A model generated the notes under the pieces. The model saw only the letters and a program-made list of their open reading frames with translations. It searched no databases and was not told where the DNA came from. Below, piece by piece: positions 29,201 through 37,785 of a DNA stretch of 64,000 bases (position 1 is the first letter of the stretch; each line of letters starts with the position of its first letter). The DNA is from Marispirochaeta sp964554875 (lineage in GTDB: Bacteria; Spirochaetota; Spirochaetia; JC444; Marispirochaetaceae): NCBI GenBank assembly GCA_964554875.1, contig CAZKQJ010000019.1, positions 18,598 through 82,597 of the forward strand. The letters are read 5' to 3'. The position numbers and the translations under genes were made by a program.

Positions 29201-31296
29201 TCGAGACCCTGAGGCTGAAATCTGCTGTCCGGGAAGGAGGCGGTTCGCTTGTTCGGGGTGCAGAGAAGGGAGCCGTATACCCGGGCCAGGTTGTGCTGGA
29301 ACCGCAGCTCTCCTCCGATAAGGGTTTTGTGCGTTATGAACTTGGCATAGATTCACAAGCCCCCGAGTTGGGACCTCATTCTCCAATCATGGAGGAGAAG
29401 CTGGTGTTGAATGTTCCTGCCGGAATGGAGAGAAGGTACAGCCTTCGCTCCGGGTTCTATCCACTCCGGGAGTCCCGGGTTCCTCAGACGGAGGAATATC
29501 TGGAATTTACCATCGATCGCCTGGGTCCAAGAGCTCCGCTTTTGATCGAGGGGGTATCCGGTGATTCGGATGCAAGGAAGAAGACGATTGAGCTGGAAGC
29601 AGACGGCAACAGGATACTCTACAGCCTTGACGGTTCTGAGCCGCAAAAGGAGTATGCCGGGGCCATACGCCTTGATGTCCGGGAAGAGAGCGGAAGGTCT
29701 GTTCCTGTCCGGGCTGTCGCCTATGATCAGATGGGAAACCGGAGCAGGATCATGGAATGGACGGTCTTCCTTGATCAGGACATAATCTATGTATCAGAAA
29801 ATGGAAACGATCTGTTCGAGGGAAGCAGACTCAGACCCTTCAGGACTCTGCATAAGGCCCTTGAGCAGGCTGGTTCCCTGAACAGAGGCAGCATATATAT
29901 TGCCGAAGGAAGCTACACTGTACAACAACCCCTTGTTATACCGGGAAAGACGAACCTGATTGGCGGGTTGGATCAGGAAGACTGGCAGCCGGAAGGAAGA
30001 AGCATAATACAGAGTGGGGAGTACTTTCCTCGGGGCAGGGAGATTCTCTCAATAGAAAGCGACTCCAGCATACAGGGACTCCTCTTCAGCGATCCCCACA
30101 GCAGAACAAGCCTGCCCATACGTGTTCAGGGGGCCAATGTCGAACTTAAGGATATCGATACCGCGGAGGGGAGCTCTTTTGAATATCTGCTTCGCCAGAA
30201 AGACGGGGTTATTACGCTGAGGGATTCGGTAATCTACCGGGGGGCCCGACGAGGTATATTCCTGAACCATGGGGGCAGCCTGAATATCGAAGACACAACC
30301 CTTACCGTTACTGGAGATATAGACGGAGACTGGGCGGCAGTTACCATGAAGGGGGGAAGCCTTAGCCTGCGGCACAGTAGCATTCGGCCCGGAATGGGCA
30401 CTCGTACGAGCGCTGTGGATGGAGAAGATGCCTACATTAGCCTGCAGGAAACGGAGCTGTATTCAGGGACAGGCAGCAGATCTGCTATTGCTCTGAGGAT
30501 TGTCAGGGGACAGGTCCGCATAAGCGGAGGAAGCTTGCGAGCCGTTGAAGCTCAGACACCAATTGCTGTTAGCGCGGACGCCGCCCGACTGGAAATCCGG
30601 GAAACCGGAATCAAACTGGGAGGACGGAACGGTAACACCGGACTTGTCCTGACTGGCAGCGAATTGACGATGCGGAACTGTGACGTCAGTACTGAGGAGG
30701 AAGCGGGTTTCAGCTTCATGCTGCGTCAGCAGGGAGGTAGCAGTGAACTTCTGAACTGTACAGCTTCGGTTTCCGCCAGGGGAGAGCCTGTTCTTATTGA
30801 CCTGGAAGGCGGACGTCTGAGCATGATACATTCAAGCCTGCTGGTCTCGTCATCCCGGGAGCGGCCTTCAGGAATAATAAGCCGTGCCGGCGCACAGCTT
30901 TTTTTGACCAACAGCATAGTGTCCAACGCCCGGGGACCCTCCGGAACAGCCGTACGTGGCGAAAAAGAGGATGCCTGGAGTATCAGGAACTGCAACTTTG
31001 GAGACTGGGCCCGAATCGCGGAGTACGGCGGGAGGCTCGTGCCGGATGCGGAGGCCATGAACAATCTGGACGGGGACCCCCTGGGCGGCTGGATAGACGC
31101 TAATATCGCAGAGTCTCCCCGGGAGAGCTTTATCGGAGAATCCTACCGCCTGAAGGAAAACTCGGCCTGTGTAAACGCTGGTATTGAGAGCGGGGCCGGA
31201 TTCCCCGATATGGACGGACAAAAAAGGCCCAATCCCTCCCACGGAATCAGGCCTTTTCCGGATATAGGGGCAGACGAGTTTTATCCCGTCCCCTAG
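26218..31296 (+). CDS. Large surface protein with chitobiase-C-like repeats and a C-terminal beta-helix
   Basis: The 1692-residue product begins with a signal peptide (about 1-24, cleavage near GLHG). Residues about 30-1180 hold repeated beta-sandwich units of the chitobiase/beta-hexosaminidase C-terminal type. The clearest are YTTDGSDP (near 228), YTLDGSDP (near 397) and YSLDGSEP (near 1133); other copies are degenerate. Then a DUF1565-like start (IYVSENGNDLFEGSRLRPF, about 1189) leads into a right-handed parallel beta-helix of about 400 residues. The end (PDIGADEFYP) resembles choice-of-anchor/PEP-like tails. It is probably an exported adhesin or polysaccharide-binding protein; no catalytic site is obvious. 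Confidence 0.82.
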   Translation: MKHKRETHILVSLLLFCSVIGLHGQSVQLSHPPGEYKHSVLLEMETDLDEQLYYRFSDNTHFVPYSFPLHLSALSGEERNYRIEVSDSPVPEDTKKLEVFEYRIDKRIPEAPEIEPKEGVYSGSVKLSFRSGKDAIFFSLSDSASSTPRLWRGEDIVLQPREEPYRVSAYARDSAGNLSNIAGKEYTVRQNSAEKRHFFDILSPAEGVFHNQQLLYVKSEGLSEFLYTTDGSDPRRSGKTFYGATMLDDLRGNITLSVAGKLSDGQYTDVKTLRFSVLEGGDDNAVSGIPLSGVYREEKTLDFSVDPVFYTFEERRPTKEDPLAEGVLNLPAPQGLEQHYALRFVSRGSIDGTAHYRCFYVFDTRKPVAPVITVSGSAPYAEAPLVSILAPDTSRIHYTLDGSDPDAGSPVYSGPFIPPVPESEGSLIIKARIVSEEGVPGPVAGRLIPYDLVPPEPPKLRVGELNRAGSLRIQADVSGDAIVVFETGDNESSTPNITVSSPVWSGEDLHIPWGMSTRRFFRFASRDSAGNLSDPVTVLTELHRLPPPAPRIDLEHDQVHITGSGKLFYSLATRGRDTTTEGDYIPFEEPFTLEGEAEQLVLYRIQAFAEDVWGNRSSIAGYDFRIDERLPELPGIIGLEDRRVYKDAVLLPRFSSHEDDLDVVYSLGTDSQEPPDPGFDSPSLKDLEIETEEGSEVYYQLKLLPVFPERGRVGRITTLRFVVDRKAPEIPEIHGIPRSGISAEDVVLTLGDFPENESAYILISEKSDSQSDSDPLLHGEEYIGPRRIGLQDGQDRTFIITLSMLDAAGNRMDMEKPLQVRIDRSPPLEPEISGIPENGINSSPLRLDFRAPEDAGVEYRIVGEGDVYQEGTIPFVPYEETLELSAPDGELRVFQLEYRSFDEAGNRSRNTLRDVVTIDRRPAASPGEPQVEYQGGASALISWSVAPGATLLYRFEGQPDWSVYSSPLSIDPSSGKGASSIQYYLRNEYGITTPVETLRLKSAVREGGGSLVRGAEKGAVYPGQVVLEPQLSSDKGFVRYELGIDSQAPELGPHSPIMEEKLVLNVPAGMERRYSLRSGFYPLRESRVPQTEEYLEFTIDRLGPRAPLLIEGVSGDSDARKKTIELEADGNRILYSLDGSEPQKEYAGAIRLDVREESGRSVPVRAVAYDQMGNRSRIMEWTVFLDQDIIYVSENGNDLFEGSRLRPFRTLHKALEQAGSLNRGSIYIAEGSYTVQQPLVIPGKTNLIGGLDQEDWQPEGRSIIQSGEYFPRGREILSIESDSSIQGLLFSDPHSRTSLPIRVQGANVELKDIDTAEGSSFEYLLRQKDGVITLRDSVIYRGARRGIFLNHGGSLNIEDTTLTVTGDIDGDWAAVTMKGGSLSLRHSSIRPGMGTRTSAVDGEDAYISLQETELYSGTGSRSAIALRIVRGQVRISGGSLRAVEAQTPIAVSADAARLEIRETGIKLGGRNGNTGLVLTGSELTMRNCDVSTEEEAGFSFMLRQQGGSSELLNCTASVSARGEPVLIDLEGGRLSMIHSSLLVSSSRERPSGIISRAGAQLFLTNSIVSNARGPSGTAVRGEKEDAWSIRNCNFGDWARIAEYGGRLVPDAEAMNNLDGDPLGGWIDANIAESPRESFIGESYRLKENSACVNAGIESGAGFPDMDGQKRPNPSHGIRPFPDIGADEFYPVP

Positions 31297-31302
31297 CTCT
31301 TC

Positions 31303-32397
31303 CTATTCCCTGGACCAGGTTTTGTTGGTGTTTCGCCAGAGACCGTTGCCGGAGGTCATGGCAAAGAAGATATCCCCGGGACCGTCAAAAAGTCCCTGAA
31401 CAACCGAGGACGAAAGGTCTGTAATGTCATACTCGGCGGCGGAGTTGATAGTTGCAGATTCCCCGGAAAAGCCTGAACCGCCGCTGCTTTCGTAGTATCC
31501 GCTTTTGGTACCTATGACGAGATAATTGACTCCACCGAAGACAATGTCTCCAAAGTCGTTTGGGTCGCCGCCGACGGAACTGAAGCCGTCCCAGGCACTT
31601 CCGTTCCACTCATAGACATAGCCGGAACCATTTATCGGCTGACTTCCGGTGGACAGGAAAAGGGAACCATGGGTTGTAGAATAGTGGAGATTCCGCAGGT
31701 AACGATCCGGCCAAACCGCTTCATTAAATGTATCGCCGCTGCCGGTATAGACCACCGCCGATGTAATAAAGAAAAAGTCTCCGGCGGGAATTGCATCAAG
31801 ATCCCTGATCGGCTTGTTGGTCGAGACAAAGGGAGAACCGCCGACTGTTATCTGAGAAAAACCCAGGCTGAGGTCGGCAGGATTATTCGCAATGTACAAT
31901 CGGTAATTGTATTTCTTGTCGGTTTCGTTGGCCGTTTCCTGGGTGGCTACATATAGTTCATTTTCAACAAACCACAGCCGGTACGGTCTTCCTTCAGGAA
32001 GAGAAAATGCAGACGGGCTCCACGCTCCGTCCCAGGTATACAGGGCCGTACGGTCGCCGTCGCTGTTCTCCAGGATAACATAAAGGGTATTCGTTTCGTT
32101 GCTCGCCACCTGCCATGTGTATTTCCATCCCGAGGGGAGGGACATATCCGACCATTCCTGGGACGGAACCAGGGAGTCCCATCGGTAGAGACCTCCTCCT
32201 GCCAGATAGTACATATCATTGATTTTGGCGTAACTGAAGGCCGTCAGGTAGTCCGGCAGAGAACGGTTTTTTATCTCCTGTTCTATCTCGATGGAATAGA
32301 ATATCCCCGCCCCTCCGTCGGTACAGGAAGAAAGGATCAGAGGGATCAGCAGGAGCAGGGGAAGGAGCTTGCTATGTTTCTGTGTGCTTCGTATCAT
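31303..32397 (-). CDS. Predicted lipoprotein, possibly beta-propeller
   Basis: The 364-residue product has a lipoprotein signal with lipobox LSSC (Cys near residue 25). The mature region is a series of short beta segments with Gly/Asp-rich turns and Trp (LYRWDS, LYTWDG, VYEWNGSAW), suggesting a WD/kelch-like propeller, which is an inference. It follows the OmpW-like gene on the same strand by 19 bp and probably shares its transcript. Its 3' end meets the large surface protein gene tail-to-tail with 6 bp between. No family is recognised with certainty. Confidence 0.72.
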   Translation of the reverse strand: MIRSTQKHSKLLPLLLLIPLILSSCTDGGAGIFYSIEIEQEIKNRSLPDYLTAFSYAKINDMYYLAGGGLYRWDSLVPSQEWSDMSLPSGWKYTWQVASNETNTLYVILENSDGDRTALYTWDGAWSPSAFSLPEGRPYRLWFVENELYVATQETANETDKKYNYRLYIANNPADLSLGFSQITVGGSPFVSTNKPIRDLDAIPAGDFFFITSAVVYTGSGDTFNEAVWPDRYLRNLHYSTTHGSLFLSTGSQPINGSGYVYEWNGSAWDGFSSVGGDPNDFGDIVFGGVNYLVIGTKSGYYESSGGSGFSGESATINSAAEYDITDLSSSVVQGLFDGPGDIFFAMTSGNGLWRNTNKTWSRE

Positions 32398-32416
32398 GAT
32401 TCTCAGCGTCCTTGCA

Positions 32417-33064
32417 TCAGAAGTGATAGGTGGCCGACAGGGAGATGTCCAGAAAATTCCCGAAGCGGCTCTTTGCGGTGTCTTCGTGGCTCGGGCCGTA
32501 CCACATGGGTACCCACCACCAGGTGGCGTTTATTCCGAATCCCCAGGAAGAGTTCATGTTCCAGGTCGCCCCGGCACCGGGCATGATCGTTGGACCGTAG
32601 AAGGTCTCCGATTCCAGACGGCTTATGCAGAGTCCTGCGTGAACATACAGGGGAAACTCGAAGGGATAGGAATCAGTCAGATAGTAGGTAAGTTTGCCGG
32701 TGATGGGAAACATGGACAGGAGTCTGTCGTTGGGGGTATAGGCGAACATGCCCTTCAGGCTCAGGCCAAGGGTCATGTTGGAGTTGATAAAGCTGGAGTA
32801 TTCAATGCTTCCGGTACCTCCCAGGCTCAGGTTAGCCGGGGCGGTGGAAAAATCTCCGGGCCGTCTGTAATAGAGAGGGATGAACAGACCGGCGGTAATG
32901 TTGAAAACCTGGTCGCCCAGCTCGTACACGCTGCGGTAGTATTCAGCACCTCCGTTCTCTTCCCCTTCAGCTGCACCGCCACCGGGCATGTCGGAGTCCT
33001 GGGAATAGACTGGTATGAGCAGTAACAGAATCAGAAGTACACAAAATAGTCGACGGCGGTCCAA
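32417..33064 (-). CDS. OmpW/OprG-like small outer-membrane beta-barrel protein
   Basis: The 215-residue product has a signal peptide (about 1-21, cleavage near VYSQ). Eight or so alternating-pattern strands follow, and the protein ends in a C-terminal Phe (SATYHF), the outer-membrane insertion signal. It resembles T. pallidum TP0733-type OmpW/OprG proteins, recalled from memory. The start is TTG with GAGGTG just upstream. It heads the minus-strand pair with the lipoprotein gene and is divergent from folD. It probably forms a small channel for hydrophobic or nutrient molecules. Confidence 0.75.
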   Translation of the reverse strand: MDRRRLFCVLLILLLLIPVYSQDSDMPGGGAAEGEENGGAEYYRSVYELGDQVFNITAGLFIPLYYRRPGDFSTAPANLSLGGTGSIEYSSFINSNMTLGLSLKGMFAYTPNDRLLSMFPITGKLTYYLTDSYPFEFPLYVHAGLCISRLESETFYGPTIMPGAGATWNMNSSWGFGINATWWWVPMWYGPSHEDTAKSRFGNFLDISLSATYHF

Positions 33065-33181
33065 GGGTCACCTCGCTGTATAAAAACTTGAAAGATACTT
33101 CGTAAAGTTTACAAATAGTATCACCCCAATAAGCTTTTATCAACAGATAGCAATTCCATCAGGGCAATCATTTTGTCTCCT

Positions 33182-33209
33182 TTGATTGATCATATGCCGT
33201 TTTTATGCT
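33182..33209 (+). promoter_or_regulatory. Candidate promoter for folD-purH-miaB
   Basis: TTGATT (33182-33187) and TATGCT (33204-33209) are separated by 16 bases. Both match the consensus only partly. It sits about 30 bases upstream of the folD start, which has AAGGAG at 33227-33232. The rest of the 175-bp divergent gap (33065-33239) also holds an 11-bp palindrome GTAAAGTTTAC at 33102-33112 that could be a regulator site for the minus-strand genes. Confidence 0.4.
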
Positions 33210-33239
33210 AAACAGGGTATCTGTCTAAGGAGTCCTGTC

Positions 33240-34115
33240 ATGGCTAATTTGATCGACGGTAAAAAGATAGCTGCGAAGGTCCGGGAAGAACTGAGGTCCC
33301 GTATCGATAAACTTAAAGCACGGGGTATAACCCCTGGGCTGGGGGTCGTGCTTGTGGGGGACGATCCCGCGAGCGTCTCTTATGTAACTGCCAAAGAGAG
33401 GGCCTGCGAAGAGCTGGGAATGTTCTCCTCCGAGACCCGTCTGCCTGAAGAAACAAAGGAGAAGGAACTCCTCTCCCTGATAGAATCCATGAACCGTGAC
33501 CCCAGATTGCACGGTATCCTTGTGCAGCTGCCCCTTCCGCGGCACATGGATGAGCAGAAAATCATTATGGCCATCGATCCAAAAAAGGACGTGGACGGTT
33601 TTCATCCTGTTAACGCGGGAAAAATGCTCCTGGGACAGGATTGTTATCTGCCTTGCACGCCGAACGGGATACTCAAGCTCCTGGAAGAGTCCCGGGTGGA
33701 GACCAAAGGGGCAGAGGTCGTGGTTCTGGGGCGCAGCAATATCGTTGGCAAACCTGTGGCGAATCTCCTTTTTCGAAAGGCGAATCCCGGCAATGCAACG
33801 GTAACAATCTGTCACACCGCCACCAGGAACCTGAAGGAGCATACGCTGAGAGCGGATATTCTCATTGTGGCTGCCGGCCGGGCGGGTACTGTAACCGGCG
33901 ATATGGTCAAGAAGGGGGCTGTGGTCATCGATGTGGGGGTTAACCGGATTCCCGACGAGAGCAGGAAACGGGGCTATCGTCTCGAGGGAGACGTGGATTT
34001 TGTTTCTGTTTCCGAGAAGGCATCCCTCATCACGCCGGTTCCCGGGGGAGTCGGTCCCATGACGATAACAATGCTGCTTTTCAATACCCTGGCGGCTGCG
34101 GAGAAGTCCGTATGA
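33240..34115 (+). CDS. folD: Bifunctional methylenetetrahydrofolate dehydrogenase/cyclohydrolase
   Basis: It makes 10-formyltetrahydrofolate, the one-carbon donor for purine synthesis. The product is 291 residues from the ATG at 33240 (AAGGAG, spacing 7); an upstream in-frame ATG at 33186 lacks a site. Motifs include YVTAKERACEELG with the catalytic Lys, VLVQLPLP, PKKDVDGFHP, the NADP-binding VLGRSNIVGKPVANLL and the end VPGGVGPMTITMLL. The stop overlaps the first purH gene (ATGA), pairing cofactor supply with its user. Confidence 0.97.
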   Translation: MANLIDGKKIAAKVREELRSRIDKLKARGITPGLGVVLVGDDPASVSYVTAKERACEELGMFSSETRLPEETKEKELLSLIESMNRDPRLHGILVQLPLPRHMDEQKIIMAIDPKKDVDGFHPVNAGKMLLGQDCYLPCTPNGILKLLEESRVETKGAEVVVLGRSNIVGKPVANLLFRKANPGNATVTICHTATRNLKEHTLRADILIVAAGRAGTVTGDMVKKGAVVIDVGVNRIPDESRKRGYRLEGDVDFVSVSEKASLITPVPGGVGPMTITMLLFNTLAAAEKSV

Positions 34116-34801
34116 ATCTGAACTACGTAAGCAGGTCCGAAGACCGTGTGGCTGTACGAAATGTACTTGTCAGTACAGCGGATAAATCCGGCCTGGATGA
34201 GTTTATTCCGGCCCTGCTGGAGATCAACCCGGAAGTGAATTTCTACAGCACCGGAGGCACCTTCAACCTGCTTTCGGAAATTCTGGGAGTACTGGCCGAT
34301 AGCAGGCTGCACCGGGTTTCCGACTATACCGGACAGCCGGAGATGCAGGGGGGGCTGGTCAAAACCCTGGATTTCAAGATCTATCTTGGGCTGTTGAGCG
34401 AATCCTTCAATGAGGAGCATCTGCGTGATCTGGAGCGGAGCAATGGAATCAAGTTCGATATGACGGTAGTCAACCTCTATCCCTTCGAACAGACCATTGC
34501 CAGGGAAGATTCGACCCTCGAGAACGCCCGGGGCAATATCGATATCGGCGGGCCCTGCATGCTGAGAGCTTCGGCGAAAAACTTTCTCCGCGTGGCAGTA
34601 GTCTGCGATCCACGGGACTACCGGCAAACAGTCAGTGAAATCCGGGAAAATCAGGGATGCAGCAGTCTGGAGCAGCGCTTCCGGCTGGCTCGCAAGGCCT
34701 TTCGACATACCGCAGGCTACGATACGGCGATAGCCTCATATCTCGAAAAGATCGATCCGGAAGAAGGGCTGGAAATCTATTCAATCAGCGAAAGCCTCTA
34801 A
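34112..34801 (+). CDS. IMP cyclohydrolase domain protein (N-terminal half of PurH)
   Basis: The 229-residue product contains only the MGS-like IMP cyclohydrolase domain: ALVSTADKSGLDEF-like start, the YSTGGTFNLL phosphate loop near 51-60 and NIDIGGPCMLRASAKNF near 146. In most bacteria this is fused to the AICAR transformylase in one protein of about 520 residues. Here the stop at 34799-34801 is followed by a separate gene. It closes the purine ring by converting FAICAR to IMP. It is coupled to folD by a 4-bp overlap. Confidence 0.88.
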   Translation: MNLNYVSRSEDRVAVRNVLVSTADKSGLDEFIPALLEINPEVNFYSTGGTFNLLSEILGVLADSRLHRVSDYTGQPEMQGGLVKTLDFKIYLGLLSESFNEEHLRDLERSNGIKFDMTVVNLYPFEQTIAREDSTLENARGNIDIGGPCMLRASAKNFLRVAVVCDPRDYRQTVSEIRENQGCSSLEQRFRLARKAFRHTAGYDTAIASYLEKIDPEEGLEIYSISESL

Positions 34802-34818
34802 GGACGGGAAACAGATAT

Positions 34819-36072
34819 ATGGCAAACCAGGCGGACAGAAAACAGTACAGCAGAATTCTCGATGAAGATTTTCCCGGGGAGCTCAGCATCAGCCTGCAGG
34901 ATGAACGGGGCAGGCAGCACCTGGTATACGAGAAAGTGCAGTGGACCATCGGAGATGAGACCCGGGGACTGCGTTACGGGGAAAATCCTGATCAGCCGGC
35001 GGCTCTGTACCGTCTGGTAAACGGTAATTTGACCCTCGGCGAGCTGAGTACCATTCAGCCGGGGCGCTACCTGGCTTCGGATATCGAGCTGCTTCAGAGC
35101 GGGAAGCATCCGGGCAAGACCAATATTACCGATGTGGACAACGCCCTGAACATCCTGCGCTACTTTACCGATACCCCCGCGGCGGTAATTGTAAAACACA
35201 ATAATCCCTGCGGGGCTGCCCTTGGAAAAACCCTTGAGAGCGCCTATCGCAAGGCACTTATGGCGGACCGCATTGCAGCCTTCGGCGGTGCAGTTGTGGT
35301 AAACCGACCGATGGATACTGCGACTGCCGGGACCATCTGCGACAGCTACTGCGAGGTTGTGGCGGCTCCTGAATACGAAGATGGGGTCATGGAACTCTTC
35401 GAAAAGAAAAAGAATCTGCGGGTTATGCGGATCGGAAATATCTCCAGGCTGCAGCAGTTCGTCGGAACCCGGGTGCTGGATTTCAAGTCCCTCATGGACG
35501 GCGGAATCGTTCTGCAGTGGTCTTTTGTCCCGAAGCAGATACGCCCGGATGAACTCCTGCCCGCGGAATGTGAGTACAGAGGGGAGCGTTACGCGGTCAA
35601 ACGGGCCCCCACGGAAGCGGAAAAAGCGGATATGCTCTTCGGCTGGTACCTGGAGTCTGGAATTACCAGCAACTCCGTTATTTACGTAAAAGACGGTGTC
35701 TCCGTTGGAATCGGCACGGGAGAACAGGACAGGGTAGGGGTGGCGGAGATAGCCCGGGACAAAGCCTACCGCAAACTGGAGGACCGTATCTGCTGGGAGC
35801 GCCACAGGACCCCCTTCGCCCTGTTGGAGGACCCTTCGGCTAAAGAGACAATTCGGGAAGAGGTCAGGGGGCTGAAGGGAGGATTGGAGGGGTCGATCAT
35901 GGTTTCCGACGCTTTCTTTCCCTTCCGGGACGGCGCCGAGGTGGGACTCAAGGAAGGGGTCTCCGCGATTATCCAGCCCGGAGGCTCTCTGCGGGACTTT
36001 GAAACCATTGAAGCTGTCAACGCATATGGTGCAAGCATGGTCTACACCGGGCAGCGTTCTTTCAAGCATTAG
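34819..36072 (+). CDS. AICAR transformylase domain protein (C-terminal half of PurH)
   Basis: The 417-residue product matches the formyltransferase half of PurH: RYGENPDQPAALYR near 54-67, the catalytic KHNNPCGAAL near 126-135, AFGGAVVVNRPMD and the end FRDGAEVGLKEGVSAIIQPGG. It formylates AICAR using 10-formyl-THF. The ATG 17 bp after the cyclohydrolase stop is chosen because earlier in-frame codons lie inside the preceding gene. A new N-terminal segment of about 50 residues replaces the usual interdomain linker. The frame is intact from start to stop, so it is not a pseudogene. Confidence 0.88.
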   Translation: MANQADRKQYSRILDEDFPGELSISLQDERGRQHLVYEKVQWTIGDETRGLRYGENPDQPAALYRLVNGNLTLGELSTIQPGRYLASDIELLQSGKHPGKTNITDVDNALNILRYFTDTPAAVIVKHNNPCGAALGKTLESAYRKALMADRIAAFGGAVVVNRPMDTATAGTICDSYCEVVAAPEYEDGVMELFEKKKNLRVMRIGNISRLQQFVGTRVLDFKSLMDGGIVLQWSFVPKQIRPDELLPAECEYRGERYAVKRAPTEAEKADMLFGWYLESGITSNSVIYVKDGVSVGIGTGEQDRVGVAEIARDKAYRKLEDRICWERHRTPFALLEDPSAKETIREEVRGLKGGLEGSIMVSDAFFPFRDGAEVGLKEGVSAIIQPGGSLRDFETIEAVNAYGASMVYTGQRSFKH

Positions 36073-36089
36073 GGACACAATCAACGAAT

Positions 36090-37394
36090 ATGGGCAAATT
36101 TTTTCTGGAAACCTACGGCTGCCAGATGAATGTGGCGGAATCCTTTTCTGTGGAACGGGAGCTGCTCAACCAGGGCTGGCGGCAGGCAGAGGATGAGTCC
36201 GAGGCTGATCTCGTGATTCTCAATACCTGCGCCGTCAGGAATTCGGCGGAACAGCGGATCCACGGCCGGATCGGCTACTACCAGCATCTGAAACAGAGCA
36301 GACCCCTCTCTCTTGTCGTAATGGGCTGCATGACCGAACGACTGAACAGCTCCCTGCGCAGAAATTTCCCGGCAGTGGATATGCTGGTAGGGACCTTCGG
36401 CAAACAGGATTTTCTGAGATTTATCAGTCGGACAGAGGATATCCGGAAAGGATCAAGGGATTTCTTCGGCGATGAGGTTTACGAATTCCTCTCGGCGGAG
36501 GTTTCTCCCGGCGGGTTCAGCGCCTATGTTCCGATTATGCACGGATGCAACAACTTCTGCACCTATTGTATTGTGCCGTATGTCCGGGGCCGGGAGGTTT
36601 CCCGAAAGGAAGATGAGATCCTTGACGAGGTGCGTCGTCTCGAGAGTCAGGGGGTTCGGGAAATTACGCTGATCGGCCAGAACGTGAACTCTTACCACGG
36701 CGATCAGGGATCCGACTTTCCTGCCCTTCTTGAAAAACTGGAAGCACAAATGGAGTCCATCCGATGGATCCGCTTTATGAGCAGCCATCCCAAGGACCTG
36801 AGCGAGCGTCTCATAGAGGTGATTGCCGCTTCGGAGCGGATGTGCAGCCATATCCATCTGCCCATTCAGCACGGCGCGAATCCTGTTCTCTCCAGAATGA
36901 ACCGGGGATACACCCGGGAGTTCTACCTGTCCCTCGTGGATAGACTGCGGAAAGCGGTGCCGGGCTGTTCCCTTTCCACGGATCTGCTTGTGGGATTCCC
37001 TGGAGAGAAGGATGAGGATTTTTCCGCCACTCTGGAACTTCTTGAACGGGTGCGCTTCGATGACGCGTTCACATACAAGTATAACCCTCGAGAGGGTACA
37101 GCCGCCGCTTCCTATAATGACCGGGTTCCGGAGCAGAAAAAAAACGAACGCCTGAGCAGGCTGATTGACTTCCAGCGTAAAATCACCGAGGATAATAAGA
37201 AGAAGCGTATCGGCGATACGGTGGAAGTACTGGTCGAAGGTATCTCGAAAAAGAATGGCCGGGAGCTTCTGGGACGGACAGAACGAAACGAGATGGTGGT
37301 ATTTCCTGCCGATAATACTGATATCGGGGAATTTATTGATGTGCGGCTGGATTCCCTTGCCGGGGTGACCTTCCGCGCTGTCCGGCAGTCCTGA
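36090..37394 (+). CDS. miaB: tRNA-2-methylthio-N6-dimethylallyladenosine synthase
   Basis: This radical-SAM methylthiotransferase converts i6A37 to ms2i6A37 in tRNAs reading UNN codons. The 434 residues have the N-terminal UPF0004 cluster cysteines (Cys11 in YGCQMN, Cys47 and Cys80) and the radical-SAM motif CNNFCTYC (Cys153, Cys157, Cys160). A TRAM domain lies at about 370-434. The motif details (GCQMN, HGCNNFCTYCIVPYVRGRE) distinguish MiaB from MtaB and RimO. It follows the purH genes by 17 bp and is in the same operon. Confidence 0.95.
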   Translation: MGKFFLETYGCQMNVAESFSVERELLNQGWRQAEDESEADLVILNTCAVRNSAEQRIHGRIGYYQHLKQSRPLSLVVMGCMTERLNSSLRRNFPAVDMLVGTFGKQDFLRFISRTEDIRKGSRDFFGDEVYEFLSAEVSPGGFSAYVPIMHGCNNFCTYCIVPYVRGREVSRKEDEILDEVRRLESQGVREITLIGQNVNSYHGDQGSDFPALLEKLEAQMESIRWIRFMSSHPKDLSERLIEVIAASERMCSHIHLPIQHGANPVLSRMNRGYTREFYLSLVDRLRKAVPGCSLSTDLLVGFPGEKDEDFSATLELLERVRFDDAFTYKYNPREGTAAASYNDRVPEQKKNERLSRLIDFQRKITEDNKKKRIGDTVEVLVEGISKKNGRELLGRTERNEMVVFPADNTDIGEFIDVRLDSLAGVTFRAVRQS

Positions 37395-37422
37395 CGTTAT
37401 CAGAACACCAAGGAGGTTGCAG

Positions 37423-37767
37423 ATGCCCTGGAGATTGATATTTGTTGTAATCCTAATGGGAATTGTTCTCTTTTTTGTCGGTTTCAATATTGAAAATCGG
37501 GCTGATGTTTCCTTCGGTTTTCACACATTCACCCAGGTCCCGATTTTTATCAGCCTGTTTGTGGCATTCCTGGCCGGGGTCATTGTAATGCTGCCCTTTA
37601 CATTTGGATTTCGGCACAAGAGAAAGCTGAAAAACAAGTTAAACCAGGAAAAGAAAACTAAAAAAGAGAAGCTTCCACGTACCAATGCCAGGAATAGCAA
37701 GGATTCTGCTGCAGCTTTACAGGTAACAGAGGAATCCGTCCTCGATTCAGAGACAGGAAAAGGGTAA
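37423..37767 (+). CDS. LapA-like (DUF1049) small membrane protein
   Basis: From the ATG at 37423 (AGGAGG at 37411-37416, spacing 6) the product is 114 residues with two membrane helices (about 4-22 and 41-63). Its central hairpin FNIENRADVSFGF is typical of LapA/DUF1049 proteins. The C-terminal tail is cytoplasmic and lysine-rich, then acidic. LapA proteins act in envelope and LPS assembly in enteric bacteria. It lies between miaB and a SPOR-domain gene. Confidence 0.75.
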   Translation: MPWRLIFVVILMGIVLFFVGFNIENRADVSFGFHTFTQVPIFISLFVAFLAGVIVMLPFTFGFRHKRKLKNKLNQEKKTKKEKLPRTNARNSKDSAAALQVTEESVLDSETGKG

Positions 37768-37785
37768 AGCATCAAGCGTACGGCC

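Noticed and set aside
33186..33239. Upstream in-frame ATG extending FolD by 18 residues
   Set aside because: The extension overlaps the candidate -10 and lacks a ribosome-binding site; the ATG at 33240 has AAGGAG at the right distance and matches family starts.
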